Shown here: positions 1-12,600 of the stretch, in pieces
Numbering within the stretch: position 1 is the stretch's first letter
Layout: the number at the start of each line of letters is the position of its first letter
NCBI GenBank assembly: GCA_028565715.1
Contig: JAOXYC010111109.1
Location: forward strand, 1 to 35,598
DNA: 35,598 nucleotides
From: Phoronis pallida
Taxonomy: Eukaryota > Phoronida > Phoronidae
Direction of reading: 5' to 3'
Notes under the pieces: generated by a model
The model's database searches: none
Told to the model about the DNA's origin: nothing
The model's input: the letters and a program-made list of their open reading frames with translations, nothing else
Position numbers and translations under genes: made by a program

Positions 1-408
1 TGATATAGATTTTGAGAATGTATGTATTTTAGATAGTGATAGTAATCGATTCCGTCTATTTGTTAAGGAAAGCCTCCGAATTCTAGAACATTGTCCTAAT
101 TTGAATAGGATGTTGTCGTCATATGACCTAAAACTGTATAGTAACCAGTTTTCCTGCCAATTTCAGCAATGATATCAATTATATCAATTATCATGGAAAG
201 ACAATAACTACACTATGCACCTGGTCTGTGAATTCATTATGAATTGAAAAATGCTTTTAAAACAGATTTTTTAACCAAAATAATAGCTTTTACCAAAACT
301 AGTCTTCAAAACCAGACAAACTTTGTTCAATCAATTCTATGCTTGGACTTTTTAAATTGAAATGAATCTAGACAAAAAATTGAATAACATTCATACAAAA
401 ATGCTTAC
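1..408 (-). other. Partial intron at left edge
   Basis: Intron after exon 31, continuing off the window. No exon matching phase 1 could be found in these 408 bases, so the gene continues further left. Confidence 0.7.
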
Positions 409-611
409 CAGATACAAGTCCCTTGAAAGTCACTTTGGACCCAGCCATGACGGCGATACTTTTGAGTGGCTCCTTCCACTTTGGCGGCACCGGGAGTTTC
501 ACATGGACTTCCATCGGCTTGAACTTGTGGTGTTCAACCGTTTGTTCGACCTTCTTCATCATGGTAGACTGGTAGAACTGGTCGGTGACTGTCACGTCAC
601 CATTCATTGCA
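409..611 (-). CDS. Exon 31: linker and start of Ig domain 7 (last visible exon)
   Basis: One base, 67 codons, one base; acceptor CTTCCGCAG, donor GTAAGC. Encodes AMNGDVTVTDQFYQSTMMKK, a charged stretch VEHHKFKPMEVHV, then VPPKWKEPLKSIAVMAGSKV and TFKGLVSG. The last part fits an Ig A-to-B strand region with Gly where Cys is usual. It ends in phase 1, so at least one more exon lies beyond the left edge. Confidence 0.88.
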
Positions 612-3600
612 CTGCGGAAGGAAAACAAATTTGAATTTTTGGTTATGGTTGTGATGAACGTAGATAATGACTTTGTCTTTGAAATTATATAATATATAAT
701 ATGTACCAAAATTTTAAGTTCGCTCAACTGTAATGTCTTCATTCATTGTGAAAGGGAAATAATTTGTGCTTTGTTGAGTGTAAACAAGTTAACAGGCTTA
801 ACTGATTACAGGAGCATGTGAACAAAATAATAATTTTAGATCTGAATTATTTTCAACTTGGTGCATAAACTTGTCTTCAGTATTTATTTTTCCTATGACT
901 TTATATTAAAATTTACCTAGGTTTTGATGGTTTCTGCTTCACAGGCGGAGGAGCTTGATAAGCAGGAACCATCTGTTTCTCTGGCACCTTGGTTGGCGTC
1001 ACAGGTCTCCACTGAGAAGGTTGTGGTGACTGTGTTGGAGCTTTCCACATCGGTGCCGGTGGAGCTTGTTGTGGCGATGGTGCTTGTGGCCTCCACACTG
1101 GCGCTGGTGGGGCAGCAACTGGCGCTGGGGAAGGTTTCCTTGGTGCCGGTGCAGTCCACATCGGTGCTGGTGGAACTGCAGCTTGAGAAGCTTTGATAGG
1201 TTCCACAGGAGCAGGAGCAACAGGTCTTGGTTGGGGAACAGAAACTGGCTTCCATTGGGCATTTTGTGCCTGGGGTTTCCATTGCTGTTGTTGCAGTTGC
1301 TCTTGCTCTGGAGGAAGGAACACATCTCTTGGTGCCTCAACTGGAGCCACAAAAGTTGGACTCGGTTGAGGTTTGGGTGCTGATATTGGTTTCCATTTGT
1401 CCTGTGTTGGTGGTGGTTTCCACATGGTTTCTACAGCAGGTTCAACCGTCAGCTCAGGAGATTGTGGCTTCTCATCCTGTTCCATTTCCTGTGGAAAGGT
1501 TGGTGCCACAGCAGCCTTTGGTACCACCACGGGGACCATAGGGGCCTCCATGACAGGACTTGGCGCTGGTTTAGGGACAGAGACAGGTTTCCATTTATCC
1601 TGTGTTGGTGGTGGTTTCCACATAGTTTCCACAGCAGGTTCAACGGTCAGGTCAGGAGAATCTGGCCCCGGCTGAAGCGGTGATGCAACTTTCATTGGCT
1701 TAAATACAGGAGCCTGTGGCTTGGGTTTCCATACTGGAGCAACAGGCTGCTCCTGGACCTCCATTGGTACCTCAACTCGTGGCGATGGTGCCATTGTCAT
1801 GCCAGCACCAACTGGCTGTTCTGGTAGCTTCTGCACTGATGGTGGTGGTGGTGCTGCCACATGATCCACAACAATGTCTTGTCGTTTATGATGTGGGCCG
1901 TCCACATCATCTGCATCCACATATAACATTGCAGAGCAGCTTGCTTTGCCGCACATATTTTCAGCCACAACGGTGAATCTATCTGCATCTTCATCAAATA
2001 CTTCAGGTATAATAAGGCAATGTCTATCTCTGTCCATTTTGATCTGGTAATCAGGGGAAACGATTGGTTCACCACCAACAAACCAAGAAACCTGGAATTC
2101 AAAGCATTCTTGTAAAAAACATGTTTTAGACAATACGCAACATTTAAAAGAAGAGAAAGGACTAGTTCTCCATCAACAAACTAAGAAGTTTAAACATGAC
2201 CTTTAGGATATCACCATTAAGACATATTTCAGTTAACAGATGTGATGTGTTCCAGTTGGCAACATCTTCATTAGCATTTTGTGGGCCTTCTTACCAAACA
2301 TGAAAGTACTTAGCATAAAGGTTTTAATTTAATTGAATGAATAGTTAAAAATTATGTTAGGGATTTTTTGGACCAACAACCCAAACTGACCTTTGGTTTT
2401 GGGCTCCCAACAATTATACACTCAAACTTCACTACATCACCAGCCTTCACACGCTGATCTGTGAACAGCTGTTTGAACTCTGGAGGGTGTGACGACGGTT
2501 TTGATGGCGCTTCCGCCATTTTCATCATCTTAGCTTTAGCGTCAGCAACAGAAACTTTCTCCGGATTTACGCAAAGACTTGCGTAGGATTTAGCTTCGCC
2601 AGCTTTGTTGTAGGCTTTCACATGGAACGTTCCTGTGTCGTCGGCGAAAACCTCTTGAATGACGAGTGAATGGAGATCTCCATTATTTACAAACTGAAAG
2701 AAAAACAACGAAAATTAATAAATGAAATCATTTATCCCTTTTTCATCCGCATAACTAACTATGCAATTATGGATATACATTTGACTATGACTAAGGCACT
2801 TTTCATATTCCAGTTAACATATGAAACATAACCAATCTGAAAATTTGGCTTGAGTTTTACACACTTAGGAAGGGGGATAAAAGCAATATTAAAGTAACAC
2901 AGAATTTACTTTTTACACCATAGCTAGCTGAATAACAGAAAATATGCAAGTATTAGAGGAAGTTTTAACTAACCATTTCTCCAAGCCATGGTAAAACTCA
3001 CAAATAAGAATGCTATCGCAGATTATGTTTTATACCAATATAAGAATTTAATGGCAATGCACAAGACACCAATCCTTGGCATCAAAAATTAACGAAGCTC
3101 ACCTCAAATTCTTTATTCTTGTCGATAATCTTATTATCTTTGTACCAGGACACTTTGGGCTGAGGTTGTCCAGTGACTCGGCAGTCAAACTGCACCTTCT
3201 GTCCCTCGATTGTGTCGGTATCTTTCAACAGCTGTAGGAACTTTGGTGGTAGTTCCTTTGGCTGTTGGCTTGTGGCCGCATCACTTAATTCACTGATGGC
3301 TGTAGAAAGAGAAAAATGCAAATTCAATATAGAAATTTTTTAAATCCAATTGATAATCGGTGTGTATACATTAAATCCTGTTGCTTCTCGCAATGCCACC
3401 AAATATGAATCGATAAACATTTGTCTCTTCACCTAACATCCAAATTCATCAACAAGAGGGAAAACTAATGATGAACACAATGTAATATTGTTTCAAAAGT
3501 GAAACATCAATTTCCCATGGGCAAGACTAACTCTTCCATTCCCAATCACCCAAAAATCTCGAAGACAAATTTCTTCTCGCCGCCGCACTAATAATACCTT

Positions 3601-6600
3601 CAAGCAATATGAACTAGTTTGCAGAAAATACGAAAAAAAATCCTGAAAACTGTTTGAAACTTTTCCGAAACTACTGGAAACCGTTGGAAATTCCAGAAAA
3701 CTGTGCACCTTTCACCAGACAGTTTCAATTTATTCCAACAGAGAGAAGGTCTTGCCAATGTGTCGCTCGCAATGGTTGCTGGAATAGCAGCCTAGCCTCA
3801 AGTGAAACGAGCAGAGAGAGCCTCAAGTGAGGAGATGAGTCCAGAGACATAAATTTACATGGAGTTGAACCCAACAGTATAAACAGTGACCCCTTAAGGC
3901 AGCATGTAGGAGTTAATGGTTTGTTGAATTTTGAGTCAAATTACAAAACATGATGGATTAGGTTGCTTATTAGCTGTTTAGCAAAAGAGGTGAACTGATT
4001 TGTTTAGATCTATTTACAGTTTTAGATACTTTGATGTTTGGTTTGAATTGGCCATGGAACATGGATATTTAACTATATCAAGTAAAGGAGATTATTTTAT
4101 TTAGCTTTTTTCAAGCAAGCTGGATCAATGAATTGTTTAGATTTATTTTTCATAAGCATGTCCCCCACCCTGGAAACTGTTCCATTCAGGATCACATATC
4201 CCCTCACCCCTGACCTGATAGGGGTGAAGTGAAAGACTGTGCGATGCTGAGAAAAGAAGTCAAACCTGCGCCGCTGGGGCAGATATAATTCCAAGTCACT
4301 AGTTACCCCAATCTATTTTCAACATTTTGATACTGCGTTGTTTATTTCAATTAGCCATAAAACTTGCACTGAATACTTTTTTAGTAGAACTGAAATACTC
4401 AAAAGCTGTGTAGCAAAAGAGCTAAATAGTTTGTTTAACCTTATTTACAGTGTGTGGATATTCTGATGTTTATATTTGATGTAAATTGGCCATGGAACAT
4501 GGATAGTTAACATTATGTCAAATTAAGTGTAATTGGGTAAATTGTTTACTGTTTGTCTGTCTGGGGTTTGAAATAGGCTGAAATGTAAACTGGAAGACTG
4601 AGGCAGGGAGGAACCTTATTATGAATAGATCGTAAGAAAAGGTCAAAATAGGTCATATTCATAGATCTGATGAAACTCCAGTGAAATAATTTTTTAACTT
4701 TTTTCAAATTTAGCAATCAAACATTTGAAAAGGACAAGCATTTCTTTTTGACAAATGAATGTCTTTTATCAATGTGAAGGGACTTACTCATTATGCTTGA
4801 ATCCTAAACTTTTCAGTAGACATTAAGTAGATAAAAAGCAACCAACAGGTTTTCATTTATGGCGAACAGTGTTGAGTTTACTTATCAATTTTTCTAGTTT
4901 GGCCGCATATGTTTTTAAGTATTATAATATTCAGATGAAAATGTATTAAATTTGACTTACAAGAGATAACTGATTTGATAGTAATTTTGAGTTCACTACG
5001 TTTTGGCCATTCCGCTAATCGACATGGTCATATGACTGATGTCTTGTCATAATCAGACAGCTAAAGTTTTGCTAAGTTTGAAAAATAAATAAAGAGTAAA
5101 ACTACTTACGTTCCACATGTAGCTTGCATTGGCTACTCATCTCTCCACGTTTGTTGCGCGCCGTACATTTATAGAGTCCGGCGTCCTCTAGGTACGCTTC
5201 CTTGATGATCAGCGTACAACGATCACCTTCAAAGAGCAACTGAATATCCTTGGATTCTTTGATGGGCTGTGCATTCTTGAACCAAATTACCTGCAAATTG
5301 AAAATAAAGAATACAAATAAATGTATGCTTTTACTGGCAGAAAGTGATAAATTTTGAAAAGACAACAACCCGGTCGGGTTCTGAATCTTTCTGTCTTTTC
5401 AGAAAATAAAGAATGTGAACATTTAGGAGGTACAACAATATTGATCAATATAAGGACATGGATCGCAAAAGAGTTGGAACAATAACCAACGTGCCTTGGG
5501 CATAGCAATAAGATGATAAATAATAAATATGTTTTGAAAAGGCAGAAAAATTCGGAACCCTAAAAAGCCACTAAACTCATGTAATGAAAATGTATTTCAT
5601 CTACATATTTCCACAAAATCATTCATTTCTAAACTTAAAAGCATGCAATTATTCCGAAAATCAGATTGAAAATTGCATTACTCAAAATTGAGTTGAATAA
5701 ACGCCACTCATTAAATAACAATAAAGTATAAAAAACACCTTCTACCGGTTGTGAAATCTACTTAAAATCACACTAGCTTTTGAATCTATGTTCTTCGTCG
5801 GGCGTGTCCATAAAGTACAATACTTTTATTGTTTTAATATACCGGTCCTCGACACCCTATTTTATTTCAGTAAATAACCATTTTAATGGATTAAAATTAC
5901 CTCAGGTTCAGGTTGTCCAACAATGACACAATCCAGTCTCACACGGTTGCCTTCCATTGCCTCCCTATCTTGCAGTGGCTGCAAGAACCTTGGTGGCACT
6001 GGCTCAGCATCAACATCAGATGTCAGGTCAGCCTCGCTGGCGCTGGTGTAGAGACCCTCCACATTCACCTGACACGATGACCGGGTCTCCCCGGCGGTGT
6101 TGCGCAGAATACAGCTGTATGTGCCGGTATCCTCAGGGTAGGCTTCACGGATCTCCAGCCTCGTCCAATTGTGTTGGGATAAAATCTGAATTTGGAAAAA
6201 AATAAATAAATTTTCTGTAAAAAAACAACAGATAATCATGTGGATGAAAGACAATTAATAAAGCAATAAAAATATAAAAATAATAAAAGCTTGACAAATG
6301 AGTTCATAATTATTTGAGTCTAATTACTGAATTATATTTGCAAATGTCACCATAGCTGACTAGTTTCTGAATGCAACGAGAACATAAATAGAATAAACAG
6401 GGGCAAAAGTAATTGATAACAAAATAACCACAATTTGATGAAGTAATCGATAGTTCGAAACTTAGTCAGCTATGGTGAAGTTTGCAAAATTAATACTATT
6501 TCTCAGGATTCTAAGTACTTTGATTCATAATTTAGTGTTAAAACAGCTTCTACAGGGAAGAATTCTGAGACACAAGTGTCATTTTTTGACACACATTTCA

Positions 6601-9600
6601 CCATTCACTGCACTGAACATGTATCTATTTTCAAAGCTTTTTATATCTGATGATATACAATACTTTCCAATACAAAACTGAAAGGATCTTACCCTGAACA
6701 CGCTGGACTCTACAATGGGTTGGGTTCCTCTCAACCAGCCAATAGTTGGCGCTGGCGATGCCGTGTATGCACATTTCAACTCCACTGGTTTTCCTTCTTG
6801 GACGGACACATCTTTGAGATGCTCAATGAAGATGGGCTTCTTGCCGGCTAAAATGAGAGAACGTCCACAACAACATGAGCAACATGACGTCACGCCACCC
6901 ATGGTTCAAATATCAACCAATAGAGCGCACCACAGACATTGCGGCCAAATCATTTTTTTGTAATTTCATTGTCATGCATTCTTCACACAAACATATTGAA
7001 GTCACATGCAGTTGATCCTGTCATAGGTCCTGTATTGATTGGAAGAAATAAAATTTCCATCGACATTCAAGTTTCACCAAAAAAAATTCTTGCACTCTGG
7101 AAACACTTGTTTATTTCCGAAAAAGATGCACAGTTGAGTCAATTCCTCAAAAAGGTAACGGCAAAGGTATATTGTCACATGATCCACTTTCCTTTAAAAA
7201 TCCATTTTCCCATTTTGCAGAACTATATTTAATTCAATAACTTTTTCATATTGACATCAACACCCTATTTGCACATTCTACTGAAACGTGTTCCTGCCCA
7301 GAGGGTCACACCTCCAATAAATCCCAACCCAGGTGTAGAAGACAGTCCCTTTAAACCCACAGGCAAATATACCATGGATATGTCATTAATCACAAATCCC
7401 AAATCCAAACATAGTGTTTGATCTTAAAACAAGGTTAGAATAATCCCAATAGTAAACAGTGAAAGTGAAAGGTATGGTCATATCTATTTCACCTGACTAG
7501 CTGCTGTGTTGTAATGTCAACAAGTCGTGACTATTTGTGAAGTAATCTGTTTAATAAATATGTTTAAGACTTAAAGCTGGGGACCAGACTTGACTTCCTT
7601 TCAGGACATACAGCAGAGGTTTCTGATAAGAAACTTCTTTTCAACAGAACGAGAGAATGAGAAAGTCAAGAGCAATATAATTTAAGTAACACTAACATGT
7701 CCAAAAACCAATGGGCCTTGAAAAGATTTATCATTAAAAAAGCACCAAGATGTTAATGTTATTTAAATGAGAATTATGCAGGGGATCGGGGAAAGAAACA
7801 CAATCTCTAGTTTGCTAGACAGTGTGCAAACAAGTGATGGAAGTGTTGACTTCCCTTACGGGTAACTGATTTCTCGGTTCTGCTGACAGCATGATATCAT
7901 TTCCTAGAGTGCCTATCTCATCCCAAACTAAGTGGAACAGCAACATGCGGCACATTAACTTTTCTTTTTCAAGTTACTCATACAACAGAAAATGGCTCAT
8001 CCAAGTATAGGTTCTATTCTCAAGTAGTTGACTCATCCTTCAACAGGATTTCAAGTCCTAATATACACCACTTAATGACGTCACAAATTGTGGGATCTTA
8101 TTTTACCCTATATCGTGTTCTGGCTTCCCATGAAGGATTTAAACTTTGTTATTTACCGATGGTTCAAATGACTTTGCTATCAGGTCACATGCATCTCTTC
8201 TGCAGCAATAATGAACATTTAGAATGGCGCCCTTGAATTCACGTTAAAAGTATAGCGATCGGATTGGTCCCTTTGCAGAAAAGATTTTCAGAAAATCAAA
8301 GTCAAAAAGATGGCGAAAAGTTCAAAAGATTGAAGGTGCATCATAAGTAAAAGCATGCAAAGAGAAAATGGTTGCTTACAAATCACAGAGAGCCGGCAAG
8401 TTGACGCAGCTTCGCCCCCGGCATTCGTAGCGCGGCATGTGTACCGAGCTTCATGCTCTTTTGAAAGGCTGCGTATTTTAAGACAACACGTGCCGTTGAT
8501 TTGCGTGATCACGTAATCGGGCGAGTTGTCTATATTGGTGTTGTCCTTGTACCATGATATAGAGGGAGTCGGTGTGCCGGTCACATGACACTCGAATGCG
8601 ACAGGCACTCCCTCGTTGGCCTCAGTGGACTTGAGATTCTTGGTGAAATCGGGCGGGATTATTTTGTGTCGTGTTTCTGTAAATTAATGTGAGAGGCGTG
8701 AAGAGGTTAATGCGAAAAGGAAAATTTAGGGGAGACAGAAAATAAGAATTTCAGCTCACAATTGATGTTTTAAATTTAAAAGTTAAATAAAATATTTGTT
8801 AGATTTAGAATACTGTGCATACTATAAGTGCCCTCCACCAAAAACGAAGCTTAAATTATTGTGCATGCGAAAAAAAGGCAGTGAAATATTTTCCCACTAG
8901 TAAACCCAATGATAATTTAGCAGATTAAATGTGCAAAACTCCCAACAGAGTTGATGATCTATTAGATACGTTTTCAGGAGAATGTTAACTTATTTTAATA
9001 TTAAAATATGAATTCAGAAGACTGTATTCCTGCAATATAGCCATTGCAAGAAGACAACACAGAATTGTAAAACTTTTTAAAAACTTACCGACTACTCTCA
9101 ATTCAGCTGATGTTTCATCCTTGCCCGCCTCATTTGTCGCGCGACATGTGTAACGGGCCGTGTCCTCGGAGAAGGTTTCCTCAATGGTGAGAGTAGCTGT
9201 ACCATCGAAGAACTTCTGCTCGTAATCAGGACTTTGAACGGGCAAACTGTCTTTAAACCATTCAATATTCGGCACACTGTTTTTACTGTCTACACGACAT
9301 TCGAAAACAAACCTAAAATAGAAAAAAAATTAAATTGTTTCCTTATGTGATTAAAAACATCTTTAACTTGACAATTGACAATATTTTGAGGCGACATTGT
9401 GATAGCATTACTATAATATGATGTTAATTATGATTCATCCAGGTAGATCATCAAAATGAGTAAATTGTAATTCGAAGCACTGGACTCACCGGTTAACCAT
9501 TCTGATGTTGGACACGTCTGTGTCATTTGACTAGGGTTTACGTAGTGAGCTTTGGCAAGAGTCGTGTCCGCAACGTCAGGAAAAGTTAACTGTTGAGTCC

Positions 9601-12600
9601 AGTGCTTTGAATTATAATTTACTCAATTCAGTCAGATGAACCTTTTAATGAATGACTAATGTGTTCTATTCTCACCTCTCGCCTTCGAAAATTTCTGTGT
9701 TCTTGAGGTGCTTAGTAAATCTAGGGACTTGAATCTCGACAATTGGCAGAATTGACATAGGGACTGGCTCTGACATAGTACGCTCTGTGACTGTCTCAGT
9801 GACCCTGACATCGTGGGTCACATGCATGTGTTCTAGCACCTGATTGGAGAATTGTGGTGCCTCACGCATCACGACGTCTACACTGTCGACAACATCCTGG
9901 GGAAAAACAAATGAGAATGTGAAATATTTGCTATTTAAATTTGCAATGCTGGCGATGAGGTTTTTCTGTCTAAAGGGTTCAACCCTGCCAAATTTTAACC
10001 CTTTTCATTACATATCCATCACTTCTACACATGAATACTTGAAGAAAACTTGAAGATCACCAAGAATCCTTATCAGCAATGCACAGATGGTAATTATCTC
10101 AGAAATGGTAGATAAAACTAATAATATGTAAAACAAAATTGCGTAATAAAAATTTGTGTTTTTGTTCTTCCATTTTTTTATGTAGTTTGGTGATTTGCAA
10201 TATTGACGAACCCTGTTCTTAGTATTATCCATGATGTTATTAGAAAGAAGACTTTTTAAAATCAAACTGTACCGTATTCCGACTAATTTCGAAGTTACCA
10301 TTTTATTTTCACAGAATTTGTGCCAACATCTGGCAAATGCTTTCATTATACATATCGAGTAATTTCAGAAACATCACAACACCGACATCCAGCATCATAC
10401 CTGTTGTGGTGTTTGTAGGTTTGTCTTGAGTGAAGAAATCTCTTTATTTGCTCGGTCAAATGAGACTATCAGATCTTGGTTCTTAGTCATGAGAGGTTGT
10501 ATGCGTTGCTGGCCTTGTGGACCTGAAATCAGCAACATTCGATAAATTAGGCAACTAAAATAACAACAATTTGCTTGAAAAGGAAAAGTGAAATATATCT
10601 AGGGACTTGTAAGAGCCTTTAAAAATCCGAAGAATGTACAATGTAGACAAAATATGCTAAAATCTTACAGGACAAGGAATATATAATTATATATATTAAT
10701 GAATGTATTGCAACCCGAAGGTTGAATAATACAATATGATCTGGGCATTCGGCAAATGTTGAAATGGCTGTGTACCAAATACTTTTGTGTTAAGATTAGC
10801 AATAATTCGCAAAAGTGTACGGAATGGTCAATCTTAGTACTACTTAATCTTCTGAAGTGAACACTGATTTATGTGTAAGTGGATGATAGTGATACCACCA
10901 CATAAAAGATATTTGCTAGTAAGTTGCAAAAAATAGTAAATAAATGTGAACACAATATGGCTGCAATAAAGCAAAATTGTTACCATATAGCTTGTTGGCC
11001 ATCACAGTAATTTTCTCCAGTCTTTCTTGTTGGGGTAGTCTGCCATTGTCTAAGTAATTATTTAGTTGTATCATTAGTTGATAAGCGTGTTCGGGAGTGC
11101 GGCATTCAGTCGTCTGACGACTCAAAACCATCAGTAGTTGACTGCCTTCTTTGACCCACTCCTCCGTCTGGAAATTGAGAATAAGTTTTTTTGTTTAAAT
11201 ACAGAAAAATGTTGTTCTTTAAAAAGAGGAACTATGACAAAACACCAAATTTCTTCAGAAATCAATGTCTGCATTCTTCTGCCAGGAGAGAGTTCTGTTG
11301 TCTTGCCTTTGTTTATGGATGGTTGCATTTTCTTGCAAACTCATCCTCAACAAGAAAATTAATATTCACACCAAACTAATTTTTTTTCTTCTTAGACCAG
11401 TCCCCAAATCATTCCTTATTCAGACAATTGTTACTATTAAGCATTATCAACCCCCAAGCCCCTCAATTTTAGAATACATGACCGCATATTGGACATGCTC
11501 ATCAATTCTGTGTCTGTAATACAGGGACAGACCAGTGCACACAGTTGACAAAAATGTTAAAAGGTAAAAAATTTATGTTGGGGGTTAAACAAAGATTTGA
11601 CATTTATAAATGAAAATTATGCTTTTTCATCAAAATGTTGTACTCACCACCTCAAGAACCTCAAAGAATTCAACAGAGAGTTGTAGCTTATCGCGATAGT
11701 CCTGAACGCTTGTGTGAAAACTTGTCCATTTTCTCTGTAGGGCGTCGACTTCGAGACGAATGTTGACCGTGTCAAAATGTTTATTCTTGATAAGTATGTC
11801 TGCAGATGATATGAACCTCTGTAGTTTTGTATCTAGCACCTGCAAAAAAGAGTTAGAATGTAATTTAGGCACCTCAAAATCATTTGCCAGAATACTACCC
11901 TCGTACCACAGTAGGAGTCTTGCCTTGAACTGGGTCACACGATCGACCACATCACCCGCGCATGAAAAAAAATTGTCCTCACTGCGAAAGAATTTGAACG
12001 AATTGTAGATTCCAATTTGAGTGAAATACATTTTATATCTTTAGATAAACTGTAATATCTACAAACTGCTATTGAAAACGATTTTGATTTGGGTCTTGTT
12101 TCCTTACGCAGAAGCCAATGACTCGCTCATTTAAGAAGAATACTTCAGTTCTATGAGGGTTTCGAACCGAGTAGAAAAAAACCCAGATGAGGCTGACCTC
12201 AAAATGTTCAAATTTATAATATTCTAGTAATTCATGTTCCATTTTCAGAAAAGCAAATGGATTGGATGTATTTTTTGTTCATCAACTCTATTTCCTAGAA
12301 AGGATTATAAAAATACAAAATTTGTTTGTGAAAGATTTGGTGGTTTGTGCAGGTAAAAACGAGTTGCAACGGGTGAATCATATAAAAGATTTTGACACTG
12401 AACTAAAATAATATTGTTCAAAAGTTTGAATGTTGTAAACTGTTCTGAATTTCTGTTATTTTACGATATTTCTGAACACCCTACCGTTATAGTCATGTCA
12501 AACTGTTGTTGAGCTTGTTTAGTTAACATGGCTGCAGATAATGAATGACCATAGTTTCCTTTCTTGGCCTCCAGTTGTCTATTTAGTTCTTCCATTTGGT

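Larger units (their letters stand above)
3300..5109 (-). other. Intron 27 with old SINE and a split duplication
   Basis: 1.8 kb. Holds an old minus-strand SINE copy (4118-4308) between two diverged direct copies of about 105 bp (3971-4075 and 4403-4513, both containing TTGGCCATGGAACATGGATA). A slightly G+C-richer stretch at about 3530-3850 with a repeated GCCTCAAGTGA is unexplained. No exon is needed: exons 27 and 28 join in phase. Confidence 0.6.

Noticed and set aside
917-1541. Several open frames on both strands overlapping exon 30
   Set aside because: They are shadows of the Pro-rich coding frame, whose repetitive low-complexity codons keep other frames open. Only the minus-strand frame has splice sites, phase and an Ig domain in line.
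11840-12031. Open frame extending upstream of exon 19 (contains VTQFKARLLLWYE)
   Set aside because: A good acceptor at 11840-11841 gives the 64-codon exon seen in every other odd repeat; the extra peptide matches nothing I know in this family. It may be a transposon remnant.
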